Below are positions 18,545 through 27,660 of a stretch of 64,000 nt of DNA, piece after piece. The notes under the pieces were generated by a model, which saw nothing but the letters and a program-made list of their open reading frames with translations, searched no databases and had not been told where the DNA came from. Position 1 is the stretch's first letter. Every line of letters starts with the position of its first letter. Position numbers and translations under genes: made by a program. Source of the stretch: Flavobacteriales bacterium (GTDB taxonomy: Bacteria; Bacteroidota; Bacteroidia; Flavobacteriales_D; Sanyastnellaceae); NCBI GenBank assembly GCA_947442505.1, contig CANEVR010000008.1, forward strand, positions 1-64,000, in the 5' to 3' direction.

Positions 18545-20107
18545 TCAACCTTTCAATTTTTCTCCGTTCTTGTAATAGGTGCGCTTCAGTTCCTTTCCAC
18601 TTTTATCGTCATAACGAATTTCTTTTCCGTGCTTTTTCCCTTCCTTGTAATGGGATACCTCTATCAACTTACCTTTCTCACTGAATTGTTTTACTTCACC
18701 CACCAATTGGCCATCTTTGTAGCTACATGTGCGCAACGTAGCGCCATAAGGATATCGATAAATCCAATTCCCATCAGGCTTTCCCTCCTTGAAATTACCT
18801 TCGCTGATGGGCTTTCCAGCCTCGTTGTACATAACATTCCATCCATGCAAATCTCCATTTAAATTATAGGATTCAGTCTTTTCCGGAATCTCCTTTTCAT
18901 TCCAATAGGTCCATGTTCCAGATTTAACGTTGTCCGTCCATTGCCCCTTGTACTTCTTTTTTCCGTTGGGATGAAACCCTTGCCAATCGCCATTCATTTT
19001 GCCTTTTCTGAAATGACCTTCATCCATTTTTTTTCCGTTGTCATAAAAGCTTACCCAAAAACCCTCTTCCAAATCGTTCTCAAAATGACCCTCATGCAAC
19101 AACTGACCTGTTTCAAAATGGGTTACCCAATGACCATTCTTTTTGTTATCGGCGTAGCTGCCTGTTCGCCATGTTACGCCGTCTTTATAATAATACTTCC
19201 ATTCGCCCTCACGACCGCCCTTGTCATAGTTTCCTTCTTCAGAAATCTGACCATTGGTATAATAATAAGTCCATCTGCCATGTTGCGCATCAGAAAGAAA
19301 AGAGCCTTCCATTTCCTTCAGTCCATTCTGATAAAACCATTTCCATTCACCATGCTTGCCGCCTTGAAAATGCAATCCACTTAGAATGGTATCACCATTT
19401 GAATCCCACTTCAAAATTTCACCATCCAAAACGCCAGCTGTGTAACCAATCACATCCTTGGGATTTCCGTTCAGATAATAAGATTCCCAAACATCGTTTA
19501 ATTGACCTTTAAGATAACTTCCGGAAACTTTCACAGCTCCTGTGCTGAAGTATTCAGTAAATGGACCATCTAAGATTCCCTCCTGGTATTGTTGCTTGAT
19601 CATTATATGTCCATTTTCCTTGACCACTTCAACACCATTCCCATTGTGCACAGCGCACGCGCCTTTATCACAAATCTCCCAAACCTTGATTTCCGCTCCT
19701 AAATACTCTTCTCTCCTTGTCAACAATCCCGCTTCATCAAAATTTTCCCAAATCCCTGTGCGTTGGCCTTTTTTAAATTGACCTTTCTCCAATATGGCAC
19801 CGCTTTTAGAAAGCAAAGTATGGGTACTGTCTTGCTCACCTAAAGTGAAAAATGCTTTGATCATAGGCTGCCCAGAATCATAATACTTGATGCTACTGCC
19901 GTGCAATTTGCCCATGAAATACCATGACTCTTCACCCAACTTTCCATTCTCGTAATATTTCCAAAGACTATCCTCCAATCCATTGAAGTATGTTCCTCGC
20001 ATGATTACAATTCCCTTCTCATCCGTCGCTTCATAGAATTGGCGAGACTGCGCAATCGAAAACAAAGCGTTTCCGAATAAAAACAAAATCAAAAAACTCA
20101 TTTTCAT
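18545..20107 (-). CDS. Exported MORN/YwqK-repeat protein
   Basis: 520 residues with a signal peptide (ends around FSIAQS, residue 20) and then about 20 tandem repeats of roughly 23 residues on the theme G-x-W-x-Y-Y-x-x-N-G-x-x-x-x-E-G-x-Y-x-x-G (for example WKYYYKDGVTWRTGSY, WTYYYTNGQISEEGNY). These are MORN_2 repeats, often labelled 'toxin-antitoxin system YwqK family antitoxin', although no toxin is near and that label is not supported here. Probably periplasmic or surface beta-rich scaffold. ATG 20107 follows a -7-like box TAAATTAG (20120-20113) by 5 nt. Confidence 0.85.
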   Translation of the reverse strand: MKMSFLILFLFGNALFSIAQSRQFYEATDEKGIVIMRGTYFNGLEDSLWKYYENGKLGEESWYFMGKLHGSSIKYYDSGQPMIKAFFTLGEQDSTHTLLSKSGAILEKGQFKKGQRTGIWENFDEAGLLTRREEYLGAEIKVWEICDKGACAVHNGNGVEVVKENGHIMIKQQYQEGILDGPFTEYFSTGAVKVSGSYLKGQLNDVWESYYLNGNPKDVIGYTAGVLDGEILKWDSNGDTILSGLHFQGGKHGEWKWFYQNGLKEMEGSFLSDAQHGRWTYYYTNGQISEEGNYDKGGREGEWKYYYKDGVTWRTGSYADNKKNGHWVTHFETGQLLHEGHFENDLEEGFWVSFYDNGKKMDEGHFRKGKMNGDWQGFHPNGKKKYKGQWTDNVKSGTWTYWNEKEIPEKTESYNLNGDLHGWNVMYNEAGKPISEGNFKEGKPDGNWIYRYPYGATLRTCSYKDGQLVGEVKQFSEKGKLIEVSHYKEGKKHGKEIRYDDKSGKELKRTYYKNGEKLKG

Positions 20108-20203
20108 ATTGGCTAATTTAACGTCAGTCAAGACGAAATTATTGGATAAGGTCAAAACCTTTGAACAAGGAAATATGCAAGAAGTTTTGGGTTATCTTGC
20201 ACC

Positions 20204-22960
20204 ATGCAAAAATTGTTTTTTAAAAACACCTTGTTTTTCCTTGCAGCCGCTGCTCTATGGGGGACTTGCGGATTCTATTTGATGCAACATTCCCCCATAA
20301 AGGGAGGGCTCAATGAAGAAGGCTACGGAATCAATCCAAGCAGCAGAAAATATTTTGAATTCATGCGCAATCACGATCCTGAGTCGGGTCAAGTTCCCGA
20401 GAATTGGAGACAATTGCAACAGGAATTCGCGAACAGAATGCCCAGACGTGCAGACCGCAGCTTGAACTGGGAGCAGAGAGGCCCTTTCAATATAGGGGGA
20501 AGAACACGTGCAATGGCCATTGATGTATTAAATGACAACCACATCATTACTGGTGGCGTCACCAGCGGAGTGTGGTCCAGTACCAACGGCGGATCAAGTT
20601 GGACGCATGGCACTGAAGCACAACACATCCATTCTTTATCTTGTATCGTTCAAGACACCCGTCCTGGACATGAACAAACCTGGTATTATGGAACTGGAGA
20701 GGAGTTTTATGGCGTTGTTAGCGGTACCAGTTTCACTTCTTTATTTTCTGGAGATGGTATTTTTAAAAGTACTGACAATGGAACTACTTGGCAACCCTTG
20801 GCCAGCACGCAAAGTGGCACACCACAATATCAACTTCAAAATGGAAGCTATGACTTCATCTGGCGCATGGCCGTGGACGTTTCTAATACCATTGAGGACG
20901 AGGTATATGCTGCAGTGTACAATGGAATTATCCGAAGCATTGATGGCGGAACAACCTGGCAAAATGTGTTGGGATTTGGCAGTGGACCTTCAGAATTTAC
21001 AGATGTCTTGGTAACCCCAGAAGGAGTTGTTTACGCAACGTTCAGTGACAACACCACCAATGGAGGAGGTTTTTATCGATCAGAAGACGGCATCAATTGG
21101 GTAGGCATCAATCCCACGCAACCTGACATTGCCAATCTGCGCAGAACAGTCATGACCATGAACCCTCAAAACCACAATGAAATTTATTTCTTGGGAGAAA
21201 CTTTGAACAACAACCAATACGCATTGGATCACTTTTTATATAAGTACACTTACGTTGATGGTGATGGCACAACTGGAACTTGGGAAAATCGTTCTGCCAA
21301 TCTTCCTGATGATGCTTGTAACTTAAATACAGGAATTGAATTTGATTTTGGAACATTCCGGTCACAATACAGTTACGATCTAACGATTGCGCACCATCCC
21401 ACTAGCAATGTATTGTTTATAGGCGGAATTAATCTGCACAGAGGTGTTGATGGATTCAGCACAGATACCAACGATTGGATTGGTGGATACCGCTGTAATC
21501 CAGAGGCACCATGGTACTATGTTTATCCCAATCATCATCCTGATCAACACTTTGTCGTTTTTCACCCAAACAATCCAAACGTATTGTACAGCACCAATGA
21601 CGGTGGAATATACAGAACAGATGACTGCATGGCCGATAGCATCACTTGGACCTCACTCAACAACGGATACATTGCCAGCCAATTTTACACCGTGGGATTT
21701 GAACAAGGATTGAGCAATTCCGATTTTGTTATGGGTGGCATGCAAGACAACGGAACATGGATAACCAACTCAGCCGATCCCAATCAACCTTGGAAAGAAG
21801 TACATGCTGATGATGGCGCCTTTTGTGCCATACCTGAAGGACGTGATTTTGTCATCTCCACTTCACAATCAGGAAGGATGATGAAAAAATCAATCGACGA
21901 TCAAGGGAACCTAGTGGGAACTGAGCGCATTGACCCACAAACAGCTCCATCTTATCTTTTTATCAACCCAATTCTATTGGATCCAGTGAATCACCAAGAT
22001 GTATTCATGGCTGCGAACAAAGCCATTTGGTATTTGCCTGATGTGCAAGACATCCCTGTAACAGGTAATTATCCTACAAAATTGGCTGATAGTATGTGGG
22101 TGAGACTCACCGCTTCATCTGTGCCGCTTTTGGCCGGAGCCATCAGTTGTTTGGACAAGCCCATCAACAATAACAATGTCATTTACTACGGAACCAATCA
22201 AGGCAAAGTATATCGCTTAGACAATTGCTACAGTGAAACACCCACCCGCGTTGACATTTCAGATACCCAATTCCCTACCAATGGATATGTATCCAGCATT
22301 TCTGTCAATGACTACCACCCCAATGAGATCTTGATAGGATTTTCCAACTATAACAAAAAGAGCCTATTTCATAGCATGGACAGCGGAGATACTTGGACCG
22401 ATGTCAGCGGAAACTTAGAAGAGAATCCAGATGGAACGGGAGCAGGACCTGGTGTGTATGGTGTAGAGATTTATCCCAGTGATCCTCCACAATATTTTGT
22501 GGGAACAAGCGCAGGTCTCTATTCCACAAATGCTTTGGACAGTACCAGCACGATATGGCAAATGGAAGGAGCCAATACCATAGGCAATGTCATCATCAAT
22601 CAAATCAACAGCCGTCCATATGATGGATTGTTGGTTGTAGGCACCCATGGCAATGGAATTTGGACCACGCACCTTGAACCTGCTGTTGGCATAGGATACA
22701 ACGCAGAAGATTGGAAGAAAGATTGGCGTGTTTACCCGACTCAGGTGCGGGATATTCTCAAATTTGAAGCACCTATTCACTCCAACGGAAAAGTCACCAT
22801 TCGCATGTATGACCTTTCTGGTCAACTCATCATCGAAGATCATTTCCAAGCAGAAAAAAAATTGCATCAGATAAATACGCAACACCTTACTTCAGGCATG
22901 TATTTATTTGTAATAGAAAACAACGGAAAGAAAACCACAGGAAAAATAATTCATGAGTAA
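20204..22960 (+). CDS. T9SS-secreted BNR/sortilin-like beta-propeller protein
   Basis: 918 residues with an N-terminal signal/transmembrane segment (about 8-24). The body contains many BNR/Asp-box-type repeats (S-x-D-x-G-x-T-W: STNGGSSWTH, STDNGTTWQ, SIDGGTTWQ, SMDSGDTWTD), typical of VPS10/sortilin or sialidase-like propellers. The last ~80 residues form a type A T9SS C-terminal sorting domain (WRVYPTQVRDILKF, IRMYDLSGQLI, LTSGMYLFVIENNGK, TGKIIHE). It is predicted to be exported by Sec, moved through the T9SS and attached to the surface or released. Asp-boxes are structural, so glycosidase activity is not implied. RidA's start overlaps its end by 8 nt. Confidence 0.88.
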   Translation: MQKLFFKNTLFFLAAAALWGTCGFYLMQHSPIKGGLNEEGYGINPSSRKYFEFMRNHDPESGQVPENWRQLQQEFANRMPRRADRSLNWEQRGPFNIGGRTRAMAIDVLNDNHIITGGVTSGVWSSTNGGSSWTHGTEAQHIHSLSCIVQDTRPGHEQTWYYGTGEEFYGVVSGTSFTSLFSGDGIFKSTDNGTTWQPLASTQSGTPQYQLQNGSYDFIWRMAVDVSNTIEDEVYAAVYNGIIRSIDGGTTWQNVLGFGSGPSEFTDVLVTPEGVVYATFSDNTTNGGGFYRSEDGINWVGINPTQPDIANLRRTVMTMNPQNHNEIYFLGETLNNNQYALDHFLYKYTYVDGDGTTGTWENRSANLPDDACNLNTGIEFDFGTFRSQYSYDLTIAHHPTSNVLFIGGINLHRGVDGFSTDTNDWIGGYRCNPEAPWYYVYPNHHPDQHFVVFHPNNPNVLYSTNDGGIYRTDDCMADSITWTSLNNGYIASQFYTVGFEQGLSNSDFVMGGMQDNGTWITNSADPNQPWKEVHADDGAFCAIPEGRDFVISTSQSGRMMKKSIDDQGNLVGTERIDPQTAPSYLFINPILLDPVNHQDVFMAANKAIWYLPDVQDIPVTGNYPTKLADSMWVRLTASSVPLLAGAISCLDKPINNNNVIYYGTNQGKVYRLDNCYSETPTRVDISDTQFPTNGYVSSISVNDYHPNEILIGFSNYNKKSLFHSMDSGDTWTDVSGNLEENPDGTGAGPGVYGVEIYPSDPPQYFVGTSAGLYSTNALDSTSTIWQMEGANTIGNVIINQINSRPYDGLLVVGTHGNGIWTTHLEPAVGIGYNAEDWKKDWRVYPTQVRDILKFEAPIHSNGKVTIRMYDLSGQLIIEDHFQAEKKLHQINTQHLTSGMYLFVIENNGKKTTGKIIHE

Positions 22961-23384
22961 TAGCATCATCTCTTCCAATGAAGCACCCAAACCAGTTGGC
23001 GCTTATCCACACGCTCGTCGTGTGGGAAACCTTTTGTTCTTGAGCGGTGTTGGCCCTAGAATAGCGGGCTCTGACGCCAACGATAGTGGCGTACCTGGCT
23101 TGAAACTTGACAAAAACGGAAACTTTTTGGAGTTCGATTTTGAAGCGCAGTGTCGCAATGTATTTGATAATGTCAAAAAAATATTAGAGGCCAGCGGATC
23201 CAAGTGGGACAACTTGGTGGATGTGACTGTTTTCTTGGTCAACATGAAAAGAGATTTTCACACTTATAACCGATTGTATGCAGAGTACTTCAAAGATGCC
23301 CAACCCTGCAGAACCACTGTTGAAATCAATTCCCTTCCTACCCCTATTGCCATTGAATTAAAATGTATTGCCACCATTGAATAA
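22953..23384 (+). CDS. ridA: RidA-family reactive imine/enamine deaminase
   Basis: 143 residues of the YjgF/YER057c/UK114 family, trimeric cytosolic enzymes that hydrolyse reactive 2-aminoacrylate and related imines. Seen here: KPVGAYPHARRVGNLLFLSG near the start, the helix KILEASGSKWDNLVDVTVFL and the CRTTVEI segment containing the conserved substrate-carboxylate Arg. An extra loop at about 35-55 (GSDANDSGVPGLKLDKNG) is longer than in canonical RidA and recalls 2-aminomuconate deaminase-like members. It overlaps the preceding gene by 8 nt. Confidence 0.88.
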   Translation: MSNSIISSNEAPKPVGAYPHARRVGNLLFLSGVGPRIAGSDANDSGVPGLKLDKNGNFLEFDFEAQCRNVFDNVKKILEASGSKWDNLVDVTVFLVNMKRDFHTYNRLYAEYFKDAQPCRTTVEINSLPTPIAIELKCIATIE

Positions 23385-23416
23385 TTTTTGGCAAAGGATT
23401 TGCGTTAGGCAAAAAC

Positions 23417-24244
23417 ATGAAAACGAAAGTGGTTTTATTTGCCCTCGTTATCATGATGACTGGGGGCAGCAGCTGGGCTCAATCAAGTAAGCCGGTAAAA
23501 GTAAATATCAAGAACCTTCCCGAATTGGGATTGCGTTCTCAATCCAATAAGGCGTTTAAGCCTGGTGAGAAATTGGTGTACCGTCTTCACTACGGTATCA
23601 TAGATGCGGCTATCGCTACCATCAGTGTTGACCCGCAGGTGACCAAAGTAGGCAATAGAGAGGTTTACCACGTTATCGGTGAAGGGAAAACGGTTAGCAC
23701 ATTTGACTATTTTTTCAAGGTTCGGGACAAGTATGAATCGTACATCGACAAGCAAGGAATGTTCCCGCACAAGTTTGTGAGAAACGTAGATGAAGGTGGT
23801 TATAAAATACAACAAGAGTACACCTTTTATCCGTCCAAGCGTGCTTACAAAAACCAAAAAGGCGAAGGCTATCTGACTCCCGAGTATGTACAAGACATGA
23901 TCAGTGCATTTTACTTTGCCCGCAACATGGATTTTTCTAAGGCCAAAAAAGGAGACATCTTTAAAATCACTTGCGTTGTGGACGATGAGATCTTTCCTTT
24001 GAAGATCAAATACATCGGTAAGGACAAGGTTTCTACAGATGCTGGAACCTTCAACGCACTAAAATTTGCGCCTGTTATTCAGAAAGGACGCATATTTAAA
24101 AGAGAAGAAGACCTCAGTGTATGGATCAGTGATGATGCAAACAAAATCCCATTGATGGCATCTGCCAAGATCATGGTTGGAAGCGTTAAGATGGAGCTTC
24201 AATCCTACACCGGCTTGGCCAATACACCTGCCCGCATTAAGTAA
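23417..24244 (+). CDS. DUF3108 periplasmic protein
   Basis: 275 residues. The signal peptide ends at about SSWAQ (residue 22). The mature domain matches DUF3108, a beta-rich periplasmic fold: FKPGEKLVYRLHYGIIDA at the start, a central segment AKKGDIFKITCVVDDEIF, and LSVWISDDANKIPLMASAKIMVGSVKMEL given by position (about 237-262). No enzymatic residues are known for this family. It is widespread in Bacteroidota as a single-copy exported protein. A clear terminator follows 21 nt after the stop. Confidence 0.8.
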   Translation: MKTKVVLFALVIMMTGGSSWAQSSKPVKVNIKNLPELGLRSQSNKAFKPGEKLVYRLHYGIIDAAIATISVDPQVTKVGNREVYHVIGEGKTVSTFDYFFKVRDKYESYIDKQGMFPHKFVRNVDEGGYKIQQEYTFYPSKRAYKNQKGEGYLTPEYVQDMISAFYFARNMDFSKAKKGDIFKITCVVDDEIFPLKIKYIGKDKVSTDAGTFNALKFAPVIQKGRIFKREEDLSVWISDDANKIPLMASAKIMVGSVKMELQSYTGLANTPARIK

Positions 24245-24265
24245 AAATTATCTTTTCTCAATTTG

Positions 24266-24292
24266 AAAAAACTCCCTTGTGGAGTTTTTTTT
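24266..24292 (+). terminator. Terminator after the DUF3108 gene
   Basis: Stem AAAAAACTCC (24266-24275) and GGAGTTTTTT (24281-24290) with the loop CTTGT, ending in a run of eight T. Its loop supplies the TTG of the putative -33 element of the following promoter. Confidence 0.85.
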
Positions 24293-24305
24293 ATTGGTAC
24301 TTTTG
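24277..24305 (+). promoter_or_regulatory. Promoter of the pgi/pmi-type gene overlapping the terminator
   Basis: TACTTTTG (24298-24305) is an exact TAnnTTTG -7 box, with TTG (24277-24279) 18 nt upstream as a -33 candidate. The -33 lies in the loop of the upstream terminator, so termination of one transcript and initiation of the next share the same 40 bp. The gene's ATG is 19 nt downstream. Confidence 0.5.
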
Positions 24306-24324
24306 TGGGAGTAAAACAAAGAAA

Positions 24325-25311
24325 ATGAAAGCATTAGTAGAAGCTTTTCCGAAGCACTTAGAAGAAGCAATGGGCATTGGACGCTCAGCAAAATTGAACA
24401 AGTCCGAAAAATCATTCAACAACATCGTTATCTCTGGATTAGGAGGTAGTGGCATTGGCGGAAAAATCGTATCCCAATGGGTAGCTGATAGCTGCGCAGT
24501 TCCGATTGTTTGCACCAATGATTATGTTTTGCCAGGATTTGTGAATGAAAAAACTTTGGTCATTATTTCAAGCTATAGCGGAGATACTGAAGAAACGGTA
24601 GCGGCAATGGATGAAGCATTTGCCAAAGGAGCTGAAGTTTGCTGCATCACAAGCGGTGGGAAAATTGGAAAAATTGCTGAAGAAAAAGGATTGAATTGTA
24701 TCTTGATTCCAGGAGGCAAGCCGCCACGTTCTATGTTTGGTTATAGTGCCATTCAGCAATTGTACATGTTGGCCAATTATGGATTCATCGGTATGGACTT
24801 CGAAACTTCCATTACCAACGCCATTCACAATATGAATACCAACATGGCTGAATTGCGCGCCAATTCATTGGACATTGCCAAAAAGATTGTAGACCGCATT
24901 CCTGTATTATATAGCGAGGCCATGTATGAAGGGGTGACCATTCGTTGGAGACAACAGATCAATGAAAACTCAAAGATGTTATGTTCACACCATGTGTTTC
25001 CTGAAATGAACCACAATGAGTTGGTTGGATGGACTGGAGGTGACAACCGCGTAGCAGTTGTTATTCTTCGAAATGAGGATGACCACAAGCGCTCTCAAAT
25101 GCGCATGGAAATCTGCAAAAAATTAATGGGTGAAAAATGTGATACCATCCTTGAAGCATGGAGCAAAGGTGCTAACAGAATCGAGCGCTCATTGTACTTG
25201 GTGCATTTGGGTGATTGGATCAGCATTGACTTGGCAGAATTGCGCAATGAAGATGCTACGGCCATTCCAGCAATTATTTTCCTCAAAGGAGAATTGGCCA
25301 AAATGCAATAA
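24325..25311 (+). CDS. Phosphoglucose/phosphomannose isomerase (SIS domain)
   Basis: 328 residues of the bifunctional PGI/PMI family with two SIS subdomains: ISGLGGSGIGGK (about residue 36) and SSYSGDTEETV (about 89) bind the sugar phosphate. Later, HHVFPEMNHNELVGW carries the conserved catalytic Glu and the His of this family. It interconverts fructose-6-P with glucose-6-P and/or mannose-6-P, and could feed nucleotide-sugar synthesis for the polysaccharide locus. The ATG at 24325 is preferred to a TTG-type upstream start that would run back through the promoter and terminator. lipB follows 2 nt after the stop codon. Confidence 0.85.
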   Translation: MKALVEAFPKHLEEAMGIGRSAKLNKSEKSFNNIVISGLGGSGIGGKIVSQWVADSCAVPIVCTNDYVLPGFVNEKTLVIISSYSGDTEETVAAMDEAFAKGAEVCCITSGGKIGKIAEEKGLNCILIPGGKPPRSMFGYSAIQQLYMLANYGFIGMDFETSITNAIHNMNTNMAELRANSLDIAKKIVDRIPVLYSEAMYEGVTIRWRQQINENSKMLCSHHVFPEMNHNELVGWTGGDNRVAVVILRNEDDHKRSQMRMEICKKLMGEKCDTILEAWSKGANRIERSLYLVHLGDWISIDLAELRNEDATAIPAIIFLKGELAKMQ

Positions 25312-25313
25312 GC

Positions 25314-26051
25314 ATGTCAGAAGAAATATTTCCACTTCCTATATCTTCAAGTCGCCTGGTGCGATTTGAAGATATGGGAATGCGGGATTACAAGGAAGCT
25401 TGGGACTTTCAGGAATCAATTTTTCAAAGAATTGTAGACCGCAAGCTGTCCAAAAGACTCAATCCTGAGACTCCTGACAACATGGAGAATCACTTGTTAT
25501 TTGTCGAACATCCACACGTTTACACATTGGGTAAAAGTGGAGATGAAAAACATTTATTGCTCAGTGAAGAGCAATTGAAAAAGGTGGGGGCATCTTTCTA
25601 CCCCATCAACCGCGGCGGGGATATTACCTACCATGGACCCGGACAAATTGTTGGCTATCCGATTTTTGATTTGGAATTGTTCTTCACAGACATTCATTTG
25701 TATCTGCGTTTTTTAGAAGAGGCCATCATACTCACTCTTGCTGAGTATGGCATTGTGGCTGCTAGAATCGAAGGATTAACTGGCGTTTGGTTGGACGAAA
25801 CACATCCAGTCAAAGCCAGAAAGATTGCAGCCTTGGGTGTCAAGTGCAGCAGATGGGTAACGCTGCATGGCTTTGCATTTAATGTGCATCCAGACATGCA
25901 GTATTTCACCAACATCATTCCTTGTGGAATCAGCGACAAGCCTGTCACATCCATGGAGAAAGAATTGGGATTTCCGCCAAATATCGAAGAGGTAAAGACC
26001 AAACTCAAAGGACACATTCAGCGTCTTTTTGGCATCACTTATCAATCATGA
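25314..26051 (+). CDS. lipB: Octanoyltransferase LipB
   Basis: 245 residues. Transfers octanoyl from ACP to the lipoyl domains of 2-oxoacid dehydrogenases and GcvH. Motifs are VEHPHVYTLGKSG, NRGGDITYHGPGQIVGYPI (family signature), KIAALGVKCSRWVTLHGFAFNV with the catalytic Lys in KCSR, and IIPCGI with the catalytic Cys. It follows the isomerase gene with a 2-nt gap. Its last 10 nt overlap the convergent rlmH. Confidence 0.96.
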   Translation: MSEEIFPLPISSSRLVRFEDMGMRDYKEAWDFQESIFQRIVDRKLSKRLNPETPDNMENHLLFVEHPHVYTLGKSGDEKHLLLSEEQLKKVGASFYPINRGGDITYHGPGQIVGYPIFDLELFFTDIHLYLRFLEEAIILTLAEYGIVAARIEGLTGVWLDETHPVKARKIAALGVKCSRWVTLHGFAFNVHPDMQYFTNIIPCGISDKPVTSMEKELGFPPNIEEVKTKLKGHIQRLFGITYQS

Positions 26052-26512
26052 TGATAAGACTCTCCTTTGAGTATTGTAAACGATCGATAAAGCTGTTCCA
26101 ACAGGAACATGCGGATCATCTCATGAGAAAAAGTCATTGCTGAAAAAGACAACTTGGCATTGGCGCGTTCATAGATGGAGTCGTGAAAACCGAATGCTCC
26201 GCCTATGATTAGAACACAAGTCTTGGTTCCTGCATTCATCAATTTTTGAATTTGGTGGGACCATTCAGTGGAAGAAAACATTTTGCCTTTCTCATCCAAA
26301 AGCCATACAAAATCCTCGGTTTTGATATGCTTCAAAAACAAAAGCGCTTCCTTTTCCTTGATGAGTTCACGTGACATTCCTTTTGCTGAAACATCGGGAA
26401 GAACCACCCATTCGCAGGAAATGTAATGCGTTAAGCGCTTCTTGTATTCCTCTTCACCAGCAATCAAATAGGGCGCCTTGGTTTTTCCAATATTGAGGAC
26501 TTTGATCTTCAA
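26042..26512 (-). CDS. rlmH: 23S rRNA pseudouridine-1915 N3-methyltransferase RlmH
   Basis: 156-residue SPOUT methyltransferase. The N-terminus MKIKVLNIGKTK and EEYKKRL are typical. The knotted SAM-binding C-terminus includes FVWLLDEKGKMFSS, VLIIGGAFGFHDSIYERA and SFSAMTFSHEMIRMFLLEQLYRS. It methylates pseudouridine in helix 69 of assembled 70S ribosomes. It starts with TTG at 26512, directly after the pdxA stop codon; the protein alignment leaves no better start. It is convergent with lipB, sharing 10 nt. Confidence 0.95.
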   Translation of the reverse strand: MKIKVLNIGKTKAPYLIAGEEEYKKRLTHYISCEWVVLPDVSAKGMSRELIKEKEALLFLKHIKTEDFVWLLDEKGKMFSSTEWSHQIQKLMNAGTKTCVLIIGGAFGFHDSIYERANAKLSFSAMTFSHEMIRMFLLEQLYRSFTILKGESYHHD

Positions 26513-27583
26513 TTACTCGCGTTTATCGTCCCTGGATTCTTTGATGTTTTGCTTTTGCAATGGATTCATTCCATATTCACGAAACCTTTTGCGCTGAACA
26601 TAAACGTCGTAGGCACAAAAGACAGCAGCACGAAAAGAAGACTCATCAGCCTGATTTTTTCCAGCGATATCATACCCCACTCCATGGTCCGGAGATGTTC
26701 TTACAATGGGCAATCCAGCTGTATAGTTCACTCCAGACTGGAATGCCATCGTCTTGAACGGCGTCAATCCTTGGTCGTGGTACATGGCCAATACAGCATC
26801 AAATTGATGAAACGTTCTTGAACCAAAAAAACCGTCTGCCCCAAATGGACCAAAAACAGCCAATCCTTTCTCATTGAGTTCGCGCACTGCAGGTTGAATA
26901 ATTTCTTTTTCTTCAGTCCCCAATAATCCATTGTCTCCTGCATGCGGATTCAATCCCAAAACAGCAATACGCGGATTGGGAACACCAAAATCTTTGATTA
27001 ATGCATTATGCATCATGTTGACTTTTTTGACAATTTTTTCTTTGGTGATTTGTCCCGCAACATCTTTAATGGGAACATGTCCTGTAACGACACCTACACG
27101 CAATTGATCAGCAACCAAAAACATCAATACATCTTCTGTCCCCGCCATCTTGGCCAAATATTCGGTATGCCCAATGAATCCCGCTTGATTGCTTTGCACG
27201 ACATCCTTATTGATGGGTGCGGTTACCAAAACATCGATTGAACCATTGGCCAAATCTTGCGCTGCAGTTTCTAGTGATTTCAAAGCCCATTTTCCTGCTT
27301 GAGTATCAGCCTTTCCCCACTCAATATTCATTGGGGTTTCCTTATCGATATTGACCAAATTCAATTTTTTTGCTTGCGCTTCTTTTGCGCTAGCAACTGA
27401 GAAATACATCAGTTCTTCTATGCGTAATCCTTTCTTTGTTTGCTTAATCCATTCTGGATGGGCATACAAGACAGGGGTAATGGTATCAAACAAACGCATG
27501 TCGGCAAAGGTTTTTAGCACCACTTCCATTCCTACACCGTTGGGGTCGCCGCAGCTGATTCCCACTTTTACTCTTTGCTCCAT
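26513..27583 (-). CDS. pdxA: 4-hydroxythreonine-4-phosphate dehydrogenase PdxA
   Basis: 356 residues. NAD-dependent oxidation of 4-phosphohydroxy-L-threonine in the DXP-dependent pyridoxal-phosphate pathway. The N-terminus VGISCGDPNGVGMEVVLK is diagnostic. Metal-binding His residues lie in QAGFIGHTEYLA, in GPFGADGFFGSRTFHQFDAVLAMYHDQGL (given by position, about 248-276) and in VRTSPDHGVGYDIAGK. It is followed without a gap by rlmH, so the pair is co-transcribed. Confidence 0.96.
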   Translation of the reverse strand: MEQRVKVGISCGDPNGVGMEVVLKTFADMRLFDTITPVLYAHPEWIKQTKKGLRIEELMYFSVASAKEAQAKKLNLVNIDKETPMNIEWGKADTQAGKWALKSLETAAQDLANGSIDVLVTAPINKDVVQSNQAGFIGHTEYLAKMAGTEDVLMFLVADQLRVGVVTGHVPIKDVAGQITKEKIVKKVNMMHNALIKDFGVPNPRIAVLGLNPHAGDNGLLGTEEKEIIQPAVRELNEKGLAVFGPFGADGFFGSRTFHQFDAVLAMYHDQGLTPFKTMAFQSGVNYTAGLPIVRTSPDHGVGYDIAGKNQADESSFRAAVFCAYDVYVQRKRFREYGMNPLQKQNIKESRDDKRE

Positions 27584-27660
27584 TTTTACAAATTAGGATA
27601 ATACAACTTTCTCATTAACAAATATAATGAAACCTCATTCAAAACTTAATGACATTGGCC

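Noticed and set aside
18545-20107. CRISPR-like repetitive DNA
   Set aside because: The periodicity is protein-level (MORN_2, about 69 nt) with diverged DNA and an open reading frame throughout.
22415-22885. 156-residue minus-strand ORF in the T9SS gene
   Set aside because: Antisense to the BNR/sorting-domain gene, which has coherent repeats and a sorting signal.
24277-24324. Longer start of the sugar-phosphate isomerase
   Set aside because: It would read through the promoter and terminator; the ATG at 24325 gives the standard family start.
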